Below, in pieces: positions 20,588 to 31,098 of a stretch of DNA of 64,000 bases (position 1 is its first letter; every line of letters begins with the position of its first letter). The stretch covers positions 124,001 through 188,000 of the forward strand of contig NZ_BMGC01000005.1 of the NCBI RefSeq assembly GCF_014639795.1. Reading direction: 5' to 3'. The notes beneath the pieces are model-generated. The model was not told the origin of the DNA. It worked only from the letters and a program-made list of their open reading frames with translations, and ran no database searches. This DNA comes from Gordonia jinhuaensis (GTDB taxonomy: Bacteria; Actinomycetota; Actinomycetes; Mycobacteriales; Mycobacteriaceae). The position numbers and the translations under genes were made by a program.

Positions 20588-21583
20588 ATGTGGGCCATCG
20601 AAGTGACCGCACACGGCGGTCCGGAGGTACTGGAGCATCGACAGATCAGCGACCCGGAGCCCGGTCCCGGCGAAGTGCTCGTCGCGACGCGCGCGGTCGG
20701 CGTCAACTTCATCGACACCTATCTGCGAGAGGGGATGTATCCCTCGAACCCTCCGTATGTGCCCGGCTCCGAGGGGGCCGGTGACATCGTCGCGGTCGGG
20801 TCCGGCGTGGACCCTTCCCGCATCGGGGAGCGGGTGGCCTGGGCCGATGCGCCGGCGAGTTATGCCGAGCTGGTGCGGGTTCGCGCTCCCCGTGCGGTGC
20901 ACCTGCCCGACGACGTGAGCTATGAGCAGGCGGCCGGGGTCATGCTGCGCGGGATGACGGCTCACTACCTGCTCGACGGCAGCGCACATCCCGGCGAGGG
21001 CGACACGGTGCTGCTGCACGCCGGCGCCGGTGGCGTGGGGTTGCTGCTGACCCAGATGGCCCGCGACAAGGGCATCCGGGTGATCACCACCGTGTCGACC
21101 GATGAGAAGGAACGACTGTCCCGGCAGGCCGGTGCGGCCGAGGTACTGCGGTACTCCCCCGATCTGGCGCAGCGGGTTCGTGACCTCACCGCCGGCGATG
21201 GCGTCGCAGTGGCCTATGACGGCGTGGGCGCCTCGACGTTCGAGGCCAGTCTCGCCGCGACCCGGGTACGCGGGATGATCGTGCTGTTCGGTGCGGCCAG
21301 CGGTCCGGTGCCGCCGTTCGACCTGCAGCGCCTCAACCCGGCCGGCTCATTGTCGGTGACGCGACCCACGCTGGGGCATTTCATCGCCTCCGACGAGGAA
21401 CTGAACTGGCGCGCGGGAGCGGTCCTCGGCGCGGTCGCCGAGGGTCGCTTGCAGGTGGATGTCTCGGCGACCTATCCGCTGGCGCGGGCCGCGGACGCCC
21501 AGACCGATCTCGCCGCACGCAAGACCACCGGGTCGACGGTGCTCACCGTCGCGGGATCCGACGGGGCGGTCGCTCGGCAGTAG
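20588..21583 (+). CDS. qor: NADPH:quinone oxidoreductase, zinc-independent MDR family
   Basis: This 331-residue medium-chain dehydrogenase/reductase lacks the zinc-binding Cys cluster. It shows VGVNFIDTYLREGMYP, characteristic of Qor/zeta-crystallin, and the NADPH-binding AGAGGVGLLLTQMA. The family reduces quinones by one or two electrons using NADPH. The ATG at 20588 follows a -10 box at leaderless spacing. Its stop converges with ctaB only 4 bp away, so the two genes share any terminator. Confidence 0.93.
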   Translation: MWAIEVTAHGGPEVLEHRQISDPEPGPGEVLVATRAVGVNFIDTYLREGMYPSNPPYVPGSEGAGDIVAVGSGVDPSRIGERVAWADAPASYAELVRVRAPRAVHLPDDVSYEQAAGVMLRGMTAHYLLDGSAHPGEGDTVLLHAGAGGVGLLLTQMARDKGIRVITTVSTDEKERLSRQAGAAEVLRYSPDLAQRVRDLTAGDGVAVAYDGVGASTFEASLAATRVRGMIVLFGAASGPVPPFDLQRLNPAGSLSVTRPTLGHFIASDEELNWRAGAVLGAVAEGRLQVDVSATYPLARAADAQTDLAARKTTGSTVLTVAGSDGAVARQ

Positions 21584-21587
21584 TCGC

Positions 21588-22571
21588 TCAGAAGTAACTG
21601 AGGATGGTCGGGAGGTTGACCACCGAGTCGACGGCGAGGCCGCAGAACACGATCGCCAGGTATTCGTTGGACTTGAGGAAGATCTTCAGCGGCGTGACCG
21701 GCGCACCGCGCAGGGTGTCGCGGTAGAGCTTGTGCACGACGACCAGGAACCAGGCGCCGGCGACCACGGCGACGGCCAGGTAGATCCAGGATGCGGCCGG
21801 GATGAGCGCGAACGTGCACAGCACCGTCAGCCACGTGTAGATCATGATCAGCCGGGTGACCCGGGCTTCGCTCGCGATCACCGGCAGCATCGGCACGCCG
21901 GCCGCGCGGTAATCCTCCTTGTAGCGCATCGCCAGCGCCCAGGTGTGCGGCGGCGTCCAGAAGAAGATCACCAGGAACAACACGATCGGTTCCCAGCTCA
22001 GCGATCCGCGGACGGCGGCCCAGCCCACCAGCGTGGGCATACAGCCGGCCGCACCACCCCACACGACGTTCTGCCATGTCCGCCGCTTGAGGATCATCGT
22101 GTAGACGCCGACGTAGAAGGCGATCGTGATCATCACCAGGATCGCCGACAGGAGGTTGGCGCCCAGCCACAGCACTAGGAACGACACCACAGCCAGGACC
22201 AGACCGAAGATCAGCGCGTTTCGTCTGCTCACCGCATCACGGGCCAGCGGACGGCGTTCGGTTCGCTTCATCTTCTGATCGATGTCGGCGTCGACCACCA
22301 TGTTCAGCGAGTTGGCGCTCGCGGCGCCGAGCCAGCCGCCGATCAGGGTCACAACGATCAGGCCGAGATGGATCACGCCCCTGTCGGCCAGCAGCATCAC
22401 CGGAATGGTGGCGACCAGCAGCAATTCGATGACGCGGGGCTTCGTCAGCGCGACATAGGCGGCGAACGTCGAACGTACGCGGCGCAGGACACCACTGTGT
22501 TCGGTTGCCTCAGACGACTGATCGGGCTCTCCCGACGACGATCGAGTGGGTGCGAAACCGTGTCCGCTCAC
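21588..22571 (-). CDS. ctaB: Protoheme IX farnesyltransferase (heme O synthase), CtaB/CyoE
   Basis: This UbiA-type prenyltransferase, about 327 residues, attaches a farnesyl group to heme B to form heme O, the substrate of CtaA. The Asp-rich motif [19 protein letters not shown] and the cytosolic loop [16 protein letters not shown] are present, with about nine membrane helices. GTG 22571 gives VSGHGF and is one of several close GTG choices. About 30 polar residues precede the first conserved segment ([14 protein letters not shown]). It is divergent from tkt, as in M. tuberculosis. Confidence 0.93.
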   Translation of the reverse strand: MSGHGFAPTRSSSGEPDQSSEATEHSGVLRRVRSTFAAYVALTKPRVIELLLVATIPVMLLADRGVIHLGLIVVTLIGGWLGAASANSLNMVVDADIDQKMKRTERRPLARDAVSRRNALIFGLVLAVVSFLVLWLGANLLSAILVMITIAFYVGVYTMILKRRTWQNVVWGGAAGCMPTLVGWAAVRGSLSWEPIVLFLVIFFWTPPHTWALAMRYKEDYRAAGVPMLPVIASEARVTRLIMIYTWLTVLCTFALIPAASWIYLAVAVVAGAWFLVVVHKLYRDTLRGAPVTPLKIFLKSNEYLAIVFCGLAVDSVVNLPTILSYF

Positions 22572-22755
22572 ACGCACCCCTATCTGCACCCGTCGTCGTG
22601 CACATCCCCCGCCATGGCAGGACTCCTCACAGGCGATGTCGCGGGAACCGGAGGGTCCTTCCGGCGACACCGTCGATCTACTACAACGCATGGTAGACGC
22701 CGAGCGCCGAGACGCAGAATCCGGTCGCTTTAGTGTGTTGACGTACTCGCACGAC

Positions 22756-22761
22756 TAGGCT
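22756..22761 (+). promoter_or_regulatory. Putative -10 box (TAGGCT) for the tkt operon
   Basis: TAGGCT matches TAnnnT. A TTGACG lies 12 bp upstream, too close for a standard -35. If this box is used, the tkt mRNA has a leader of about 140 nt. Confidence 0.3.
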
Positions 22762-22905
22762 GGATCCCGACGCCATGCGGAACGCCGACGAAGTCTTCCG
22801 GTACTGCGACGAAGCGGTGCACGTCCATTGCCGAACCAGGCGCCCCACCAGCACGGCTGCAGGTTGTACGAGGTGCGAAACGAATTGACGGCAGGAGAAG
22901 CACGA

Positions 22906-25005
22906 GTGTCCATGACTGACGAAATCCGCGATCTGACCAAGCCCTCGTATCCCGAGGACTGGACAGATGTCGACACACGAGCGGTCGACACAGCGCGTGT
23001 GCTCGCCGCCGACGCCGTCCAGAAGGTCGGAAACGGCCATCCGGGCACCGCGATGAGCCTGGCGCCGCTGGCCTACACGCTGTTCCAGCGTGTGATGCGT
23101 CACGACCCGACCGACACCACCTGGCTGGGACGGGATCGATTCATCCTGTCGTGCGGGCATTCGAGCCTGACGCTCTATATCCAGCTCTACTTCGGTGGAT
23201 TCGGTCTGGAACTGGAAGATCTGGAATCCCTGCGTACCTGGGGATCCAAGACCCCAGGCCACCCAGAGTTCCGTCACACCAAGGGCGTGGAGATCACCAC
23301 CGGGCCGCTCGGCCAGGGTCTGGCCTCGGCGGTCGGGATGGCAATGGCCTCCCGTCGCGAACGCGGCCTGTTCGACCCCGATCCGGCCTGGGGTGAGAGC
23401 CCGTTCGACCACTACATCTATGTGATCGCCTCCGACGGCGACATCGAGGAGGGCATCACCTCCGAGGCGTCCTCACTGGCCGGCACCCAGCAGCTGGGGA
23501 ACCTCATCGTCTTCTACGACGACAACAAGATCTCCATCGAGCACGACACCAAGATCGCGCTGACCGAGGACACCGCCAAACGGTATGAGGCCTACGGCTG
23601 GCATGTGCAGGTCGTCGAGGGCGGTGAGGACGTGACCGCGATCGAGAAGGCCGTCGCCGAGGCCAAGAAGGTCACCGACCGCCCCTCGTTCATTCTGATG
23701 CGCACCATCATCGGTTATCCGGCGCCGAACAAGATGAACACCGGCGGTGTGCACGGCTCGGCACTCGGCGAGGCCGAGGTCGCCGCCACCAAGCAGGTGC
23801 TCGGGTTCGACGCGGACAAGTCGTTCCAGGTGTCCGACGAGGTGATCTCGCACACGCGCGAACTCGTCGAACGCGGCCACAAGGCACATGAGGCGTGGCA
23901 GTCCGACTTCGACGCCTGGGCGACCCGTGAGCCCGAGCGCAAGAAGCTGCTCGACCGCGTGACCGCCGACGAGTTGCCGTCCGGCTGGGCCGACGTGCTC
24001 CCCACCTGGGAGCCCGGCAGCAAGCCAGTCGCGACCCGCGCCGCCTCCGGAGCGGTGCTGTCGGCCATCGGTCCGGTCCTGCCCGAGATCTGGGGCGGCT
24101 CGGCCGACCTCGCCGGCTCGAACAACACCACGATCAAGGGCGCCGACTCGTTCGGTCCGACGAGTATCGCGACCGCGGATTGGAATGCCGAGCCCTACGG
24201 CCGGACGCTGCACTTCGGTGTTCGCGAACACGCGATGGGTGCGATCCTCTCGGGCATCGTGCTGCACGGTCCGACCCGCGCCTACGGCGGCACGTTCCTC
24301 CAATTCAGTGACTACATGCGGCCGGCGGTCCGGCTGGCGTCGCTGATGGACATCGATCCGATCTACATCTGGACGCACGACTCGATCGGTCTCGGCGAGG
24401 ACGGCCCGACCCACCAGCCGGTGGAACACATCTCGGCTCTTCGTGCCATCCCGAATCTGTCGGTGGTCCGACCTGCCGATGCCAACGAGACCGCGTACGC
24501 GTGGAAGACCGTGATCGGCAAGTCGTCGAGCAGCGGCCCGGTCGGTCTGTGCCTCACCCGCCAGAACGTCGAGGTCCTCGAGGGCACCGATGCCGACGGC
24601 GTGTCGAAGGGTGCCTATGTGCTGGTCGAGTCGTCGACCGCACTGCCCGAGGTGATCCTGATCGGCACCGGCTCGGAGGTCGAGATCGCGGTGGAGGCCG
24701 CCAAGAAGCTCGAATCGCAAGGTGTGGGAACACGCGTCGTCTCGATGCCGTGTATGGAGTGGTTCGAGAGCCAAGACCAGAATTATCGCGACCAGATCCT
24801 GCCGCCGACCGTGCGTGCACGCGTGTCGGTCGAGGCAGGTATCGCGATGAGCTGGCACAAGATCGTGGGGGGATTCGGGGAGTGCGTCTCGCTGGAGCAC
24901 TACGGCGAGTCGGCTGATTACAAGACGCTGTACCGCGAATTCGGGATCACTCCCGATGCCGTTGTTGCAGCGGCGCAACGCTCGCTCACCAATGTGAAGG
25001 GATGA
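22906..25005 (+). CDS. tkt: Transketolase
   Basis: This thiamine-diphosphate enzyme (699 residues from GTG 22906) moves two-carbon units between pentose and triose/tetrose phosphates. The TPP-binding segment starts at [16 protein letters not shown] and ends at [10 protein letters not shown]. The pyrimidine-domain motif [15 protein letters not shown] and the substrate-binding [15 protein letters not shown] are complete. The GTG is chosen over ATG 22912 because AGGAG lies 8 nt before it. It leads a five-gene pentose phosphate operon, with tal only 4 bp downstream. Confidence 0.97.
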   Translation: MSMTDEIRDLTKPSYPEDWTDVDTRAVDTARVLAADAVQKVGNGHPGTAMSLAPLAYTLFQRVMRHDPTDTTWLGRDRFILSCGHSSLTLYIQLYFGGFGLELEDLESLRTWGSKTPGHPEFRHTKGVEITTGPLGQGLASAVGMAMASRRERGLFDPDPAWGESPFDHYIYVIASDGDIEEGITSEASSLAGTQQLGNLIVFYDDNKISIEHDTKIALTEDTAKRYEAYGWHVQVVEGGEDVTAIEKAVAEAKKVTDRPSFILMRTIIGYPAPNKMNTGGVHGSALGEAEVAATKQVLGFDADKSFQVSDEVISHTRELVERGHKAHEAWQSDFDAWATREPERKKLLDRVTADELPSGWADVLPTWEPGSKPVATRAASGAVLSAIGPVLPEIWGGSADLAGSNNTTIKGADSFGPTSIATADWNAEPYGRTLHFGVREHAMGAILSGIVLHGPTRAYGGTFLQFSDYMRPAVRLASLMDIDPIYIWTHDSIGLGEDGPTHQPVEHISALRAIPNLSVVRPADANETAYAWKTVIGKSSSSGPVGLCLTRQNVEVLEGTDADGVSKGAYVLVESSTALPEVILIGTGSEVEIAVEAAKKLESQGVGTRVVSMPCMEWFESQDQNYRDQILPPTVRARVSVEAGIAMSWHKIVGGFGECVSLEHYGESADYKTLYREFGITPDAVVAAAQRSLTNVKG

Positions 25006-25009
25006 ACCC

Positions 25010-26131
25010 ATGGCCCAGAACGACAATCTCGCAGCGCTCGCCGCAGCCGGCGTCTCTGTCTGGCTCGACGACCTGTCTCGCGACCGACTCAACTCCGGGA
25101 ACCTGCAGGAGCTGATCGACACCAAGTCGGTCACCGGCGTCACCACCAACCCGTCGATCTTCCAGGCGGCGATGTCGAAGGGTCACGCCTACGACCAGCA
25201 GCTCGCCGAACTCGCGGCGCGCGGTGCCGATGCCGATTCGGCGGTACGCACGATGACCACCGACGACGTCCGCAACGCCTGCGACGTGTTCACCCAGGTC
25301 TACGCGGCCACCAACTCGATGGACGGCCGGGTGTCGATCGAGGTCGATCCGCGCCTGGCCAACGACACCGACCAGACGATCGCCCAGGCCTCGGAGCTCT
25401 GGAAGATCGTCGACCGCCCCAACGCACTGATCAAGATCCCGGGCACCAAGGCCGGACTGCCCGCCATCACCAAGGCGATCAGTGAGGGCATCAGCGTCAA
25501 CGTCACCCTGATCTTCTCGGTGGACCGTTACCGCGAGGTGATGGCTGCCTACCTGGCCGGACTCGACCAGGCCAAGGCTGCCGGACATGACCTGTCGACG
25601 ATCCGCTCGGTCGCGTCCTTCTTCGTCTCCCGCGTCGACACCGAGGTGGACAAGCGGCTCGACGCCATCGGCTCCGACGAGGCGCTCGCGCTCAAGGGCA
25701 AGGCCGCGCTGGCCAACGCCCGACTGGCCTACGTCGCCTACCAGGAGGTCTTCGACAACGGCGACACCTTCGCCGCACTGGCCTCCTCCGGAGCGAATCC
25801 GCAACGCCCGCTGTGGGCGTCCACCGGCACCAAGAACCCGGACTATCCCGACACCCTCTACGTCGGCGATCTGGTGGCGCCCAACACGGTCAACACCATG
25901 CCGGAGAAGACGATGGATGCGTTCGCCGACCACGGCGAGGTCCACACTGACTCGATCCTCGGCCGCGGGGCGGAGTCCCAGGAGGTGTTCGACAAGCTGA
26001 CCGCTGTCGGCATCGACATGGACGATGTCTATGTCGTACTCGAGGACGAGGGCGTCGAGAAGTTCAAGGTCGCCTGGACCGAACTCCTCGATGCCACCAA
26101 GACCCAGCTGTCGGAAGCGTCGAAAGGCTGA
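25010..26131 (+). CDS. tal: Transaldolase
   Basis: This 373-residue enzyme transfers dihydroxyacetone between sugar phosphates by a Schiff base. The catalytic Lys is at about 142 in [12 protein letters not shown], and the start [11 protein letters not shown] is conserved. Its length fits the longer actinobacterial transaldolase subfamily. It begins 4 bp after tkt and ends 5 bp before zwf. Confidence 0.97.
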   Translation: MAQNDNLAALAAAGVSVWLDDLSRDRLNSGNLQELIDTKSVTGVTTNPSIFQAAMSKGHAYDQQLAELAARGADADSAVRTMTTDDVRNACDVFTQVYAATNSMDGRVSIEVDPRLANDTDQTIAQASELWKIVDRPNALIKIPGTKAGLPAITKAISEGISVNVTLIFSVDRYREVMAAYLAGLDQAKAAGHDLSTIRSVASFFVSRVDTEVDKRLDAIGSDEALALKGKAALANARLAYVAYQEVFDNGDTFAALASSGANPQRPLWASTGTKNPDYPDTLYVGDLVAPNTVNTMPEKTMDAFADHGEVHTDSILGRGAESQEVFDKLTAVGIDMDDVYVVLEDEGVEKFKVAWTELLDATKTQLSEASKG

Positions 26132-26136
26132 CATAG

Positions 26137-27675
26137 GTGAGTGAGTCGAGCGGTTCGTGGTTCAACCCCCTGCGCGATCCGCGCGACAAGCGTCTCCCCC
26201 GGATCGCCGGTCCGTGCAGTCTGGTCATCTTCGGCGTGACAGGTGACCTGGCACGCAAGAAGCTGATGCCTGCCGTCTACGATCTGGCCAATCGCGGTCT
26301 CCTGCCGCCCGCATTCGCCCTTGTCGGGTTCGCTCGACGCGATTGGGACGACGAGGATTTCGCGAAGGTCGTTCACGATGCCGTGCGTGATCACGCGCGG
26401 ACCGGCTTCCGTGAAGAGGTGTGGGAGCGACTGTCGGAGGGGTTCCGGTTCGTCGAGGGCAGCTTCGACGACGACGCGGCTTTCGACAAGCTGCGCGACA
26501 CACTGCTCGCGCTCGACAAGGAGCGCGGCACCGACGGCAACCACGCCTTCTATCTGTCGATTCCCCCGAAGGCCTTCCCCACGGTCTGCGAACAACTCGA
26601 CCGCAGCGGGCTCGCCCGGGAGGAGAACGACCGGTGGCGACGGGTGGTGATCGAGAAGCCGTTCGGTCACGATCTGGAGTCGGCCAAGGAACTCAACGCC
26701 ATCGTCAACTCGGTGTTCCCCGAGTCGTCGGTCTTCCGCATCGACCACTATCTCGGCAAGGAGACGGTGCAGAACATCCTGGCGTTGCGGTTCGCGAACC
26801 AGATGTTCGACCCGCTGTGGAGCTCCAACTACATCGACCATGTGCAGATCACGATGGCCGAGGACATCGGGTTGGGCGGGCGCGCCGGATATTACGACGG
26901 CATCGGCGCCGCCCGCGACGTGATCCAGAACCATCTGATGCAGCTCATGGCGCTGGTCGCGATGGAGGAGCCGATCTCGTTCGAGCCCAAGCAGTTGCAG
27001 ACCGAGAAGATCAAGGTCCTCTCGGCGACCCGCAACATCCTGCCGCTCGACGAGAACACCGCACGGGGTCAGTACGGCCCCGGCTGGCAGGGCAGTGAGA
27101 AGGTGCCCGGACTCCTCGAGGAGGAGGGCTTCGCCAAGGACTCCAGGACGGAGACCTACGCGGCGATCGCCGTCGAGGTCGACAGTCGCCGGTGGGCGGG
27201 GGTGCCGTTCTACCTCCGTACCGGAAAACGATTGGGACGCAGGGTCACCGAGATCGCGCTGGTGTTCAAACGTGCACCACATCTGCCGTTCGACAAGACG
27301 ATGACGGAGGATCTGAGTCAGAACGCGCTGGTGATCCGCGTGCAGCCCGACGAGGGCATCACCCTGCGGTTCGGGTCGAAGGTGCCCGCGTCGAGTATGG
27401 AAGTGCGCGACGTGAACATGGACTTCAGTTACGGCACCGCCTTCACCGAGGCCTCCCCGGAGGCCTACGAACGGCTCATCCTCGACGTGCTGCTCGGCGA
27501 GCCCTCGCTGTTCCCGGTGAACGAGGAAGTCGAATTGTCCTGGAAGATCCTCGATCCCGTCATCGAGGCATGGGCCGATCACGGCGCCCCCGACACCTAT
27601 GAGGCGGGTACGTGGGGGCCGAAGTCGGCCGACGAGATGATGGAACGGGTGGGCCGCGAATGGCGCCGTCCGTGA
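26137..27675 (+). CDS. zwf: Glucose-6-phosphate 1-dehydrogenase
   Basis: This 512-residue enzyme performs the first oxidative pentose phosphate step, making NADPH and 6-phosphogluconolactone. The coenzyme motif GVTGDLARKK is at about 33-42, and the active-site segment RIDHYLGKE at about 201-209. The GTG start lies 5 bp after the tal stop. OpcA, encoded next, is its usual partner in actinobacteria. Confidence 0.97.
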   Translation: MSESSGSWFNPLRDPRDKRLPRIAGPCSLVIFGVTGDLARKKLMPAVYDLANRGLLPPAFALVGFARRDWDDEDFAKVVHDAVRDHARTGFREEVWERLSEGFRFVEGSFDDDAAFDKLRDTLLALDKERGTDGNHAFYLSIPPKAFPTVCEQLDRSGLAREENDRWRRVVIEKPFGHDLESAKELNAIVNSVFPESSVFRIDHYLGKETVQNILALRFANQMFDPLWSSNYIDHVQITMAEDIGLGGRAGYYDGIGAARDVIQNHLMQLMALVAMEEPISFEPKQLQTEKIKVLSATRNILPLDENTARGQYGPGWQGSEKVPGLLEEEGFAKDSRTETYAAIAVEVDSRRWAGVPFYLRTGKRLGRRVTEIALVFKRAPHLPFDKTMTEDLSQNALVIRVQPDEGITLRFGSKVPASSMEVRDVNMDFSYGTAFTEASPEAYERLILDVLLGEPSLFPVNEEVELSWKILDPVIEAWADHGAPDTYEAGTWGPKSADEMMERVGREWRRP

Positions 27676-27689
27676 GTGGTTCCCCCGCT

Positions 27690-27746
27690 CCCAGCAGTTC
27701 CGGCACGCCCAGCAGTTCCCGTACCCAGCCCAGATCACGTACCCAG
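27690..27746. repeat. Imperfect 16-18 bp tandem repeat between zwf and opcA
   Basis: Four CCCAG-headed units start at 27690, 27708, 27724 and 27742; the first two share CCCAGCAGTTCC. The array fills most of the 93 bp between the zwf stop and the opcA ATG. Confidence 0.65.
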
Positions 27747-27768
27747 CGAAGGTGAGGACGGCCGCCCG

Positions 27769-28692
27769 ATGATCGTCGACATGCAGGACACCTCGACCAG
27801 CGAGGTCGCCAAGAAGATCGTGCAGGTGCGCGAGTCCGGGGGCGCGGTCAGCCTCGGGCGCGTACTCACCCTGGTGGTTGCCGTGGAGCACGGCGAACCC
27901 ACCGAGGGTGCTATCGAGGCGGCCGTCGCGGCCTCCCGCGAACACCCCAGCCGCATCATCGTGCTGTCGTCCCGATCGGCGACCTCGGAAACCCGTCTCG
28001 ACGCGGAGATCCGGGTCGGCGGCGACGCGGGCGCCTCGGAGGTGGTGGTGCTCTACATGCACGGCGCATTGGCCGAGCACCCGCATTCGGTGGTGATCCC
28101 GTTCCTGCTCCCCGACACGCCCGTGGTCACCTGGTGGCCGGGTGCCGCACCGGAGCATCCGTCGCGCGACCCGCTCGGAAAGCTCGGGCGCCGAAGGATT
28201 CTCGATGCCGGCAAGGATGGTGACCCGCAGACCGTGCTCGCCCGTCGGTTGGCCACCTACGCGCCCGGCGACTCCGATCTGAGCTGGACGCAGATCACCT
28301 ACTGGCGCGCGATCCTGGCCTCGGCGATGGACCGCCCGCCGCATTCGCCGGTCACCTCGGTGCAGGTGGCCGGACCCAATGACTCCCCCAGTCTCGACCT
28401 GCTCGCCGGCTGGCTCCGGTCGCAGCTCGGAGTGCCCACCTCCCGGGTCTTCGGCAGCTTCGAGGTTCGGCTGGACCGTGACGAGGGCCCCACGGTCCTC
28501 GCGGTCGATCAGAACAACAACGCGGTCCTGACGATGCCGGGCAAACCCGATGGGCGTATCGCGATGACCCGCCGGGACCTTCCGGTGTGTATCGCCGAGG
28601 AACTGCGTCACCTCGACGCCGACGAGGTCTATCTGCAGTCACTGCAGGGTGCGGCCGAGGTGGACTACGTCGACGATCTGGTGCCGGCATGA
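27769..28692 (+). CDS. opcA: OpcA, glucose-6-phosphate dehydrogenase assembly/activity protein
   Basis: This 307-residue protein is required for full activity of Zwf in actinobacteria and cyanobacteria. It is a non-catalytic allosteric or assembly partner. The N-terminus (MIVDMQDTSTSEVAKKI) and the TPVVTWWPGAAPEHPS region match the family. ATG 27769 follows AAGGTGAGG. The frame is open back to the zwf stop, but those codons lie in the repeat and are unlikely to be translated. The stop overlaps the pgl ATG (ATGA). Confidence 0.95.
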   Translation: MIVDMQDTSTSEVAKKIVQVRESGGAVSLGRVLTLVVAVEHGEPTEGAIEAAVAASREHPSRIIVLSSRSATSETRLDAEIRVGGDAGASEVVVLYMHGALAEHPHSVVIPFLLPDTPVVTWWPGAAPEHPSRDPLGKLGRRRILDAGKDGDPQTVLARRLATYAPGDSDLSWTQITYWRAILASAMDRPPHSPVTSVQVAGPNDSPSLDLLAGWLRSQLGVPTSRVFGSFEVRLDRDEGPTVLAVDQNNNAVLTMPGKPDGRIAMTRRDLPVCIAEELRHLDADEVYLQSLQGAAEVDYVDDLVPA

Positions 28693-29426
28693 CACAGACG
28701 GCGCAGGTCGAGGTATTCGCCGATTCGGCGGGGCTCGTCGAAGCGGCGCGGGCCAGATTGGTGGACACGCTGGTCGCCGCACAACGCGACCGCGGGAGTG
28801 CCTCGGTGGTGCTCACCGGCGGGAGCAATGGCATCGCACTCCTGACGGCGCTGCGTGCCGACTCCGGAGCCCTCGACTGGTCGGCACTCGACATCTACTG
28901 GGGTGACGAACGTTTCGTCGCCGCAGCCGACGACGAGCGCAACGCCAAGCAGGCCTTCGATGCGCTCCTGGACCATGTGCCCGTCGATCCGGCGCGGGTC
29001 TTCGAGATGGCACCCTCGGACGGCGCGTTCGGTGACGACATCGACGCCGCCGCTCTCGCCTATGCGGACACGCTGTTCGAACAGGGTGACGGTGCGGTTC
29101 CGCAGTTCGACGTGCACCTGCTCGGGATGGGCCCCGAGGGACACATCAACTCGTTGTTCCCGCACACCCCGGCCGTCGCGGAGACTCAGAAAGTGGTTGT
29201 CTCCGTATCGAACTCGCCCAAACCGCCGCCGCAGCGGATCACGCTGACGCTTCCGGCGGTGAACCGCTCGCACCATGTGTGGTTCCTGGTCGCCGGTGAA
29301 GACAAGGCGCAGGCGGCCGCGGCGGGGATCTCCGGCGCCGATGAAGCCGACTGGCCGTGCGCCGGCGCACACGGTCGTGCATCGACAGTGTGGTTCCTCG
29401 ACGAGGGCGCGGCCTCGGCGCTCTGA
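28689..29426 (+). CDS. pgl: 6-phosphogluconolactonase (DevB/Pgl type)
   Basis: This 245-residue enzyme hydrolyses 6-phosphogluconolactone made by Zwf. It has the NagB/RpiA-fold substrate motif LTGGSNGIAL near residue 40, the conserved WGDERFV, and GMGPEGHINSLFPHTP. ATG 28689 overlaps opcA as ATGA. It is the last gene of the pentose phosphate operon; 185 bp without a gene follow. Confidence 0.95.
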   Translation: MTQTAQVEVFADSAGLVEAARARLVDTLVAAQRDRGSASVVLTGGSNGIALLTALRADSGALDWSALDIYWGDERFVAAADDERNAKQAFDALLDHVPVDPARVFEMAPSDGAFGDDIDAAALAYADTLFEQGDGAVPQFDVHLLGMGPEGHINSLFPHTPAVAETQKVVVSVSNSPKPPPQRITLTLPAVNRSHHVWFLVAGEDKAQAAAAGISGADEADWPCAGAHGRASTVWFLDEGAASAL

Positions 29427-29563
29427 GCGCGCCTGTCCGGCGCCGCATCGACGCTCGGCGCCCCCGGGCTCACTCCAGCGGGGTGCACCGTGCGTATCGC
29501 GTCGCGCTCGCCGGGCGTATCGGCCCAATCCGGGGTCGCGGTGGGTGTCCGATACTGGTCCTC

Positions 29564-29585
29564 GACACGTGAGTCAGACACGTGA
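29564..29585. repeat. Direct repeat GACACGTGA x2 upstream of the aldehyde dehydrogenase
   Basis: GACACGTGA occurs at 29564-29572 and again at 29577-29585, 13 bp centre to centre, each containing the palindrome CACGTG. The pair lies 26-48 bp before the ATG, where a regulator-binding site would be expected. No regulator is named. Confidence 0.45.
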
Positions 29586-29611
29586 CGCACCGGCATCCGA
29601 GGAGGTCGATC

Positions 29612-31021
29612 ATGGTCACACCGGTCGCGCCCGTCGAGGCGACCCCGACGCCCGAGCACGCGTTCGGTCCCGCCGACATGGAGGGGCTGCGGCTCGTCCA
29701 GAACTCAGGCCGCACTCGCGGTGTGGCGTGGCGGCGTGCACAGCTCGCGGCCATCGAGCAGATGATCGCCGATCACGAGGACGAGTTCGTCGCCGCGATC
29801 GCCGCAGATCTGGGTCGCGACGGTTTCGACGCCTACCTCGGTGACCTGGCGGTCACCCGCTCTGAGGCCGCCTACGCCCGCAAGAGGCTGCGCTGGTGGA
29901 TGCGACGCAGGCCGGTGGCGCTGCCGCTGAACCAGCTGCCCGGCCGGGCATGGGTGCAGTACGAACCCAAAGGCGTCGTCCTGGTGATCGGGCCGTGGAA
30001 CTATCCGGTTCAGCTCACACTCGCCCCGCTCATCGCCGCCCTCTCCGCGGGCAACTGCGTGGTCGTCAAACCCTCCGAGCTCGCTCCCGCGTCGTCGGCG
30101 GTGATGGCCCGGCTGATCCCGCAGTATCTCGATCCCACCGCGATCCGCGTCGTGGAAGGTGACGGTGGCGTCACCCAGGCGCTTCTCGGGCTCGGATTCG
30201 ATCATGTGCTGTTCACCGGAGGCACCGAGATCGGACGCAAGATTCTGGCCGGTGCGGCACCCACGCTCACCCCGGCCACCCTCGAACTCGGCGGCAAGAG
30301 CCCGGCATATGTGGCCGCCGACGCCGACATCGAGGTCACCGCACGCCGGATCGTGTGGACGAAACTCCTCAACTCCGGACAGACCTGCATCGCACCCGAC
30401 TACATCCTGGCCGACCCGTCGATCGTCGGTGAGCTCATCACCGCATTGCAGTCCACGATCGACACCTTCCTGGCCGGTGCGGACGCCGGCCGTCAGATCG
30501 TCAACGCTCGGCAGTTCGACCGTATCCGCGGCTACCTCGAGTCCACCACCGGGACAATCGTCCTCGGCGGGACCAGCGATCGCCAACGGCTGACGATCGA
30601 CCCGACGATCGTGGTCTCCCCCGCACCCGACGACGATCTGATGACCCAGGAGATCTTCGGGCCCGTACTGCCGATCCTCACCGTGGACTCGCCGGAGGAC
30701 GCGATCGCATTCGTCAACTCCCGGCCGAAACCGTTGGCGCTCTACGTGTTCACCGAGTCGCGAGCGCTGGGTCGACGCATGATCGATGTGATCCCCGCCG
30801 GCGGTGCGGTGATCAATCACGCGATCATGCACTGCCTGGTCCCCCAGCTCCCCTTCGGCGGGATCGGCGCCAGCGGTATGGGCGCCTATCACGGCCGCTG
30901 GGGATTCGAGGAGCTCAGTCACCGCAAGGCGGTGCTGGCCAAACCCAGCACACCGGATCTGTCGCTGCTGTATCCGCCCTATTCGGCACGCGACATCCGG
31001 ATCCTGCGCAAACTGCTCTGA
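29612..31021 (+). CDS. NAD(P)-dependent aldehyde dehydrogenase, class-3-like
   Basis: This is a 469-residue aldehyde dehydrogenase with catalytic Cys259 (NSGQTCIAPDY), general base Glu225 (LELGGKSP) and cofactor segments GPWNYPVQL and FTGGTEIGRK. Its short N-terminus and C-terminal end, SLLYPPYSARDIRILRKLL, resemble the ALDH3 branch, which oxidises fatty and aromatic aldehydes. GGAGG at 29601 supports the ATG at 29612. It stands alone between the pgl end and the converging ppc gene; its substrate is not evident. Confidence 0.93.
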   Translation: MVTPVAPVEATPTPEHAFGPADMEGLRLVQNSGRTRGVAWRRAQLAAIEQMIADHEDEFVAAIAADLGRDGFDAYLGDLAVTRSEAAYARKRLRWWMRRRPVALPLNQLPGRAWVQYEPKGVVLVIGPWNYPVQLTLAPLIAALSAGNCVVVKPSELAPASSAVMARLIPQYLDPTAIRVVEGDGGVTQALLGLGFDHVLFTGGTEIGRKILAGAAPTLTPATLELGGKSPAYVAADADIEVTARRIVWTKLLNSGQTCIAPDYILADPSIVGELITALQSTIDTFLAGADAGRQIVNARQFDRIRGYLESTTGTIVLGGTSDRQRLTIDPTIVVSPAPDDDLMTQEIFGPVLPILTVDSPEDAIAFVNSRPKPLALYVFTESRALGRRMIDVIPAGGAVINHAIMHCLVPQLPFGGIGASGMGAYHGRWGFEELSHRKAVLAKPSTPDLSLLYPPYSARDIRILRKLL

Positions 31022-31050
31022 TCGGTGACATCGGCCCGGCCCCGCTCTTG

Positions 31051-31098
31051 CGATCGACCCGGTGTGCGATCTACCCGGTGTGGGATCTACCCGCTGTT
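31051..31098. repeat. 16-bp tandem repeat, 3 copies, across the ppc stop codon
   Basis: Units at 31051, 31067 and 31083 read CGATCGACCCGGTGTG or close variants. The third copy contains the ppc TAG stop (31087-31089) and its last codons, so the duplication arose at the 3' end of ppc. Confidence 0.8.

Noticed and set aside
23473-25149. 558-codon minus-strand frame opposite tkt
   Set aside because: Antisense shadow of transketolase; no domain and no promoter or ribosome site.
26029-28611. 860-codon minus-strand frame across tal, zwf and opcA
   Set aside because: The plus strand encodes zwf and opcA with intact catalytic motifs; the minus frame is Arg/Gly/His-rich and spans several genes.
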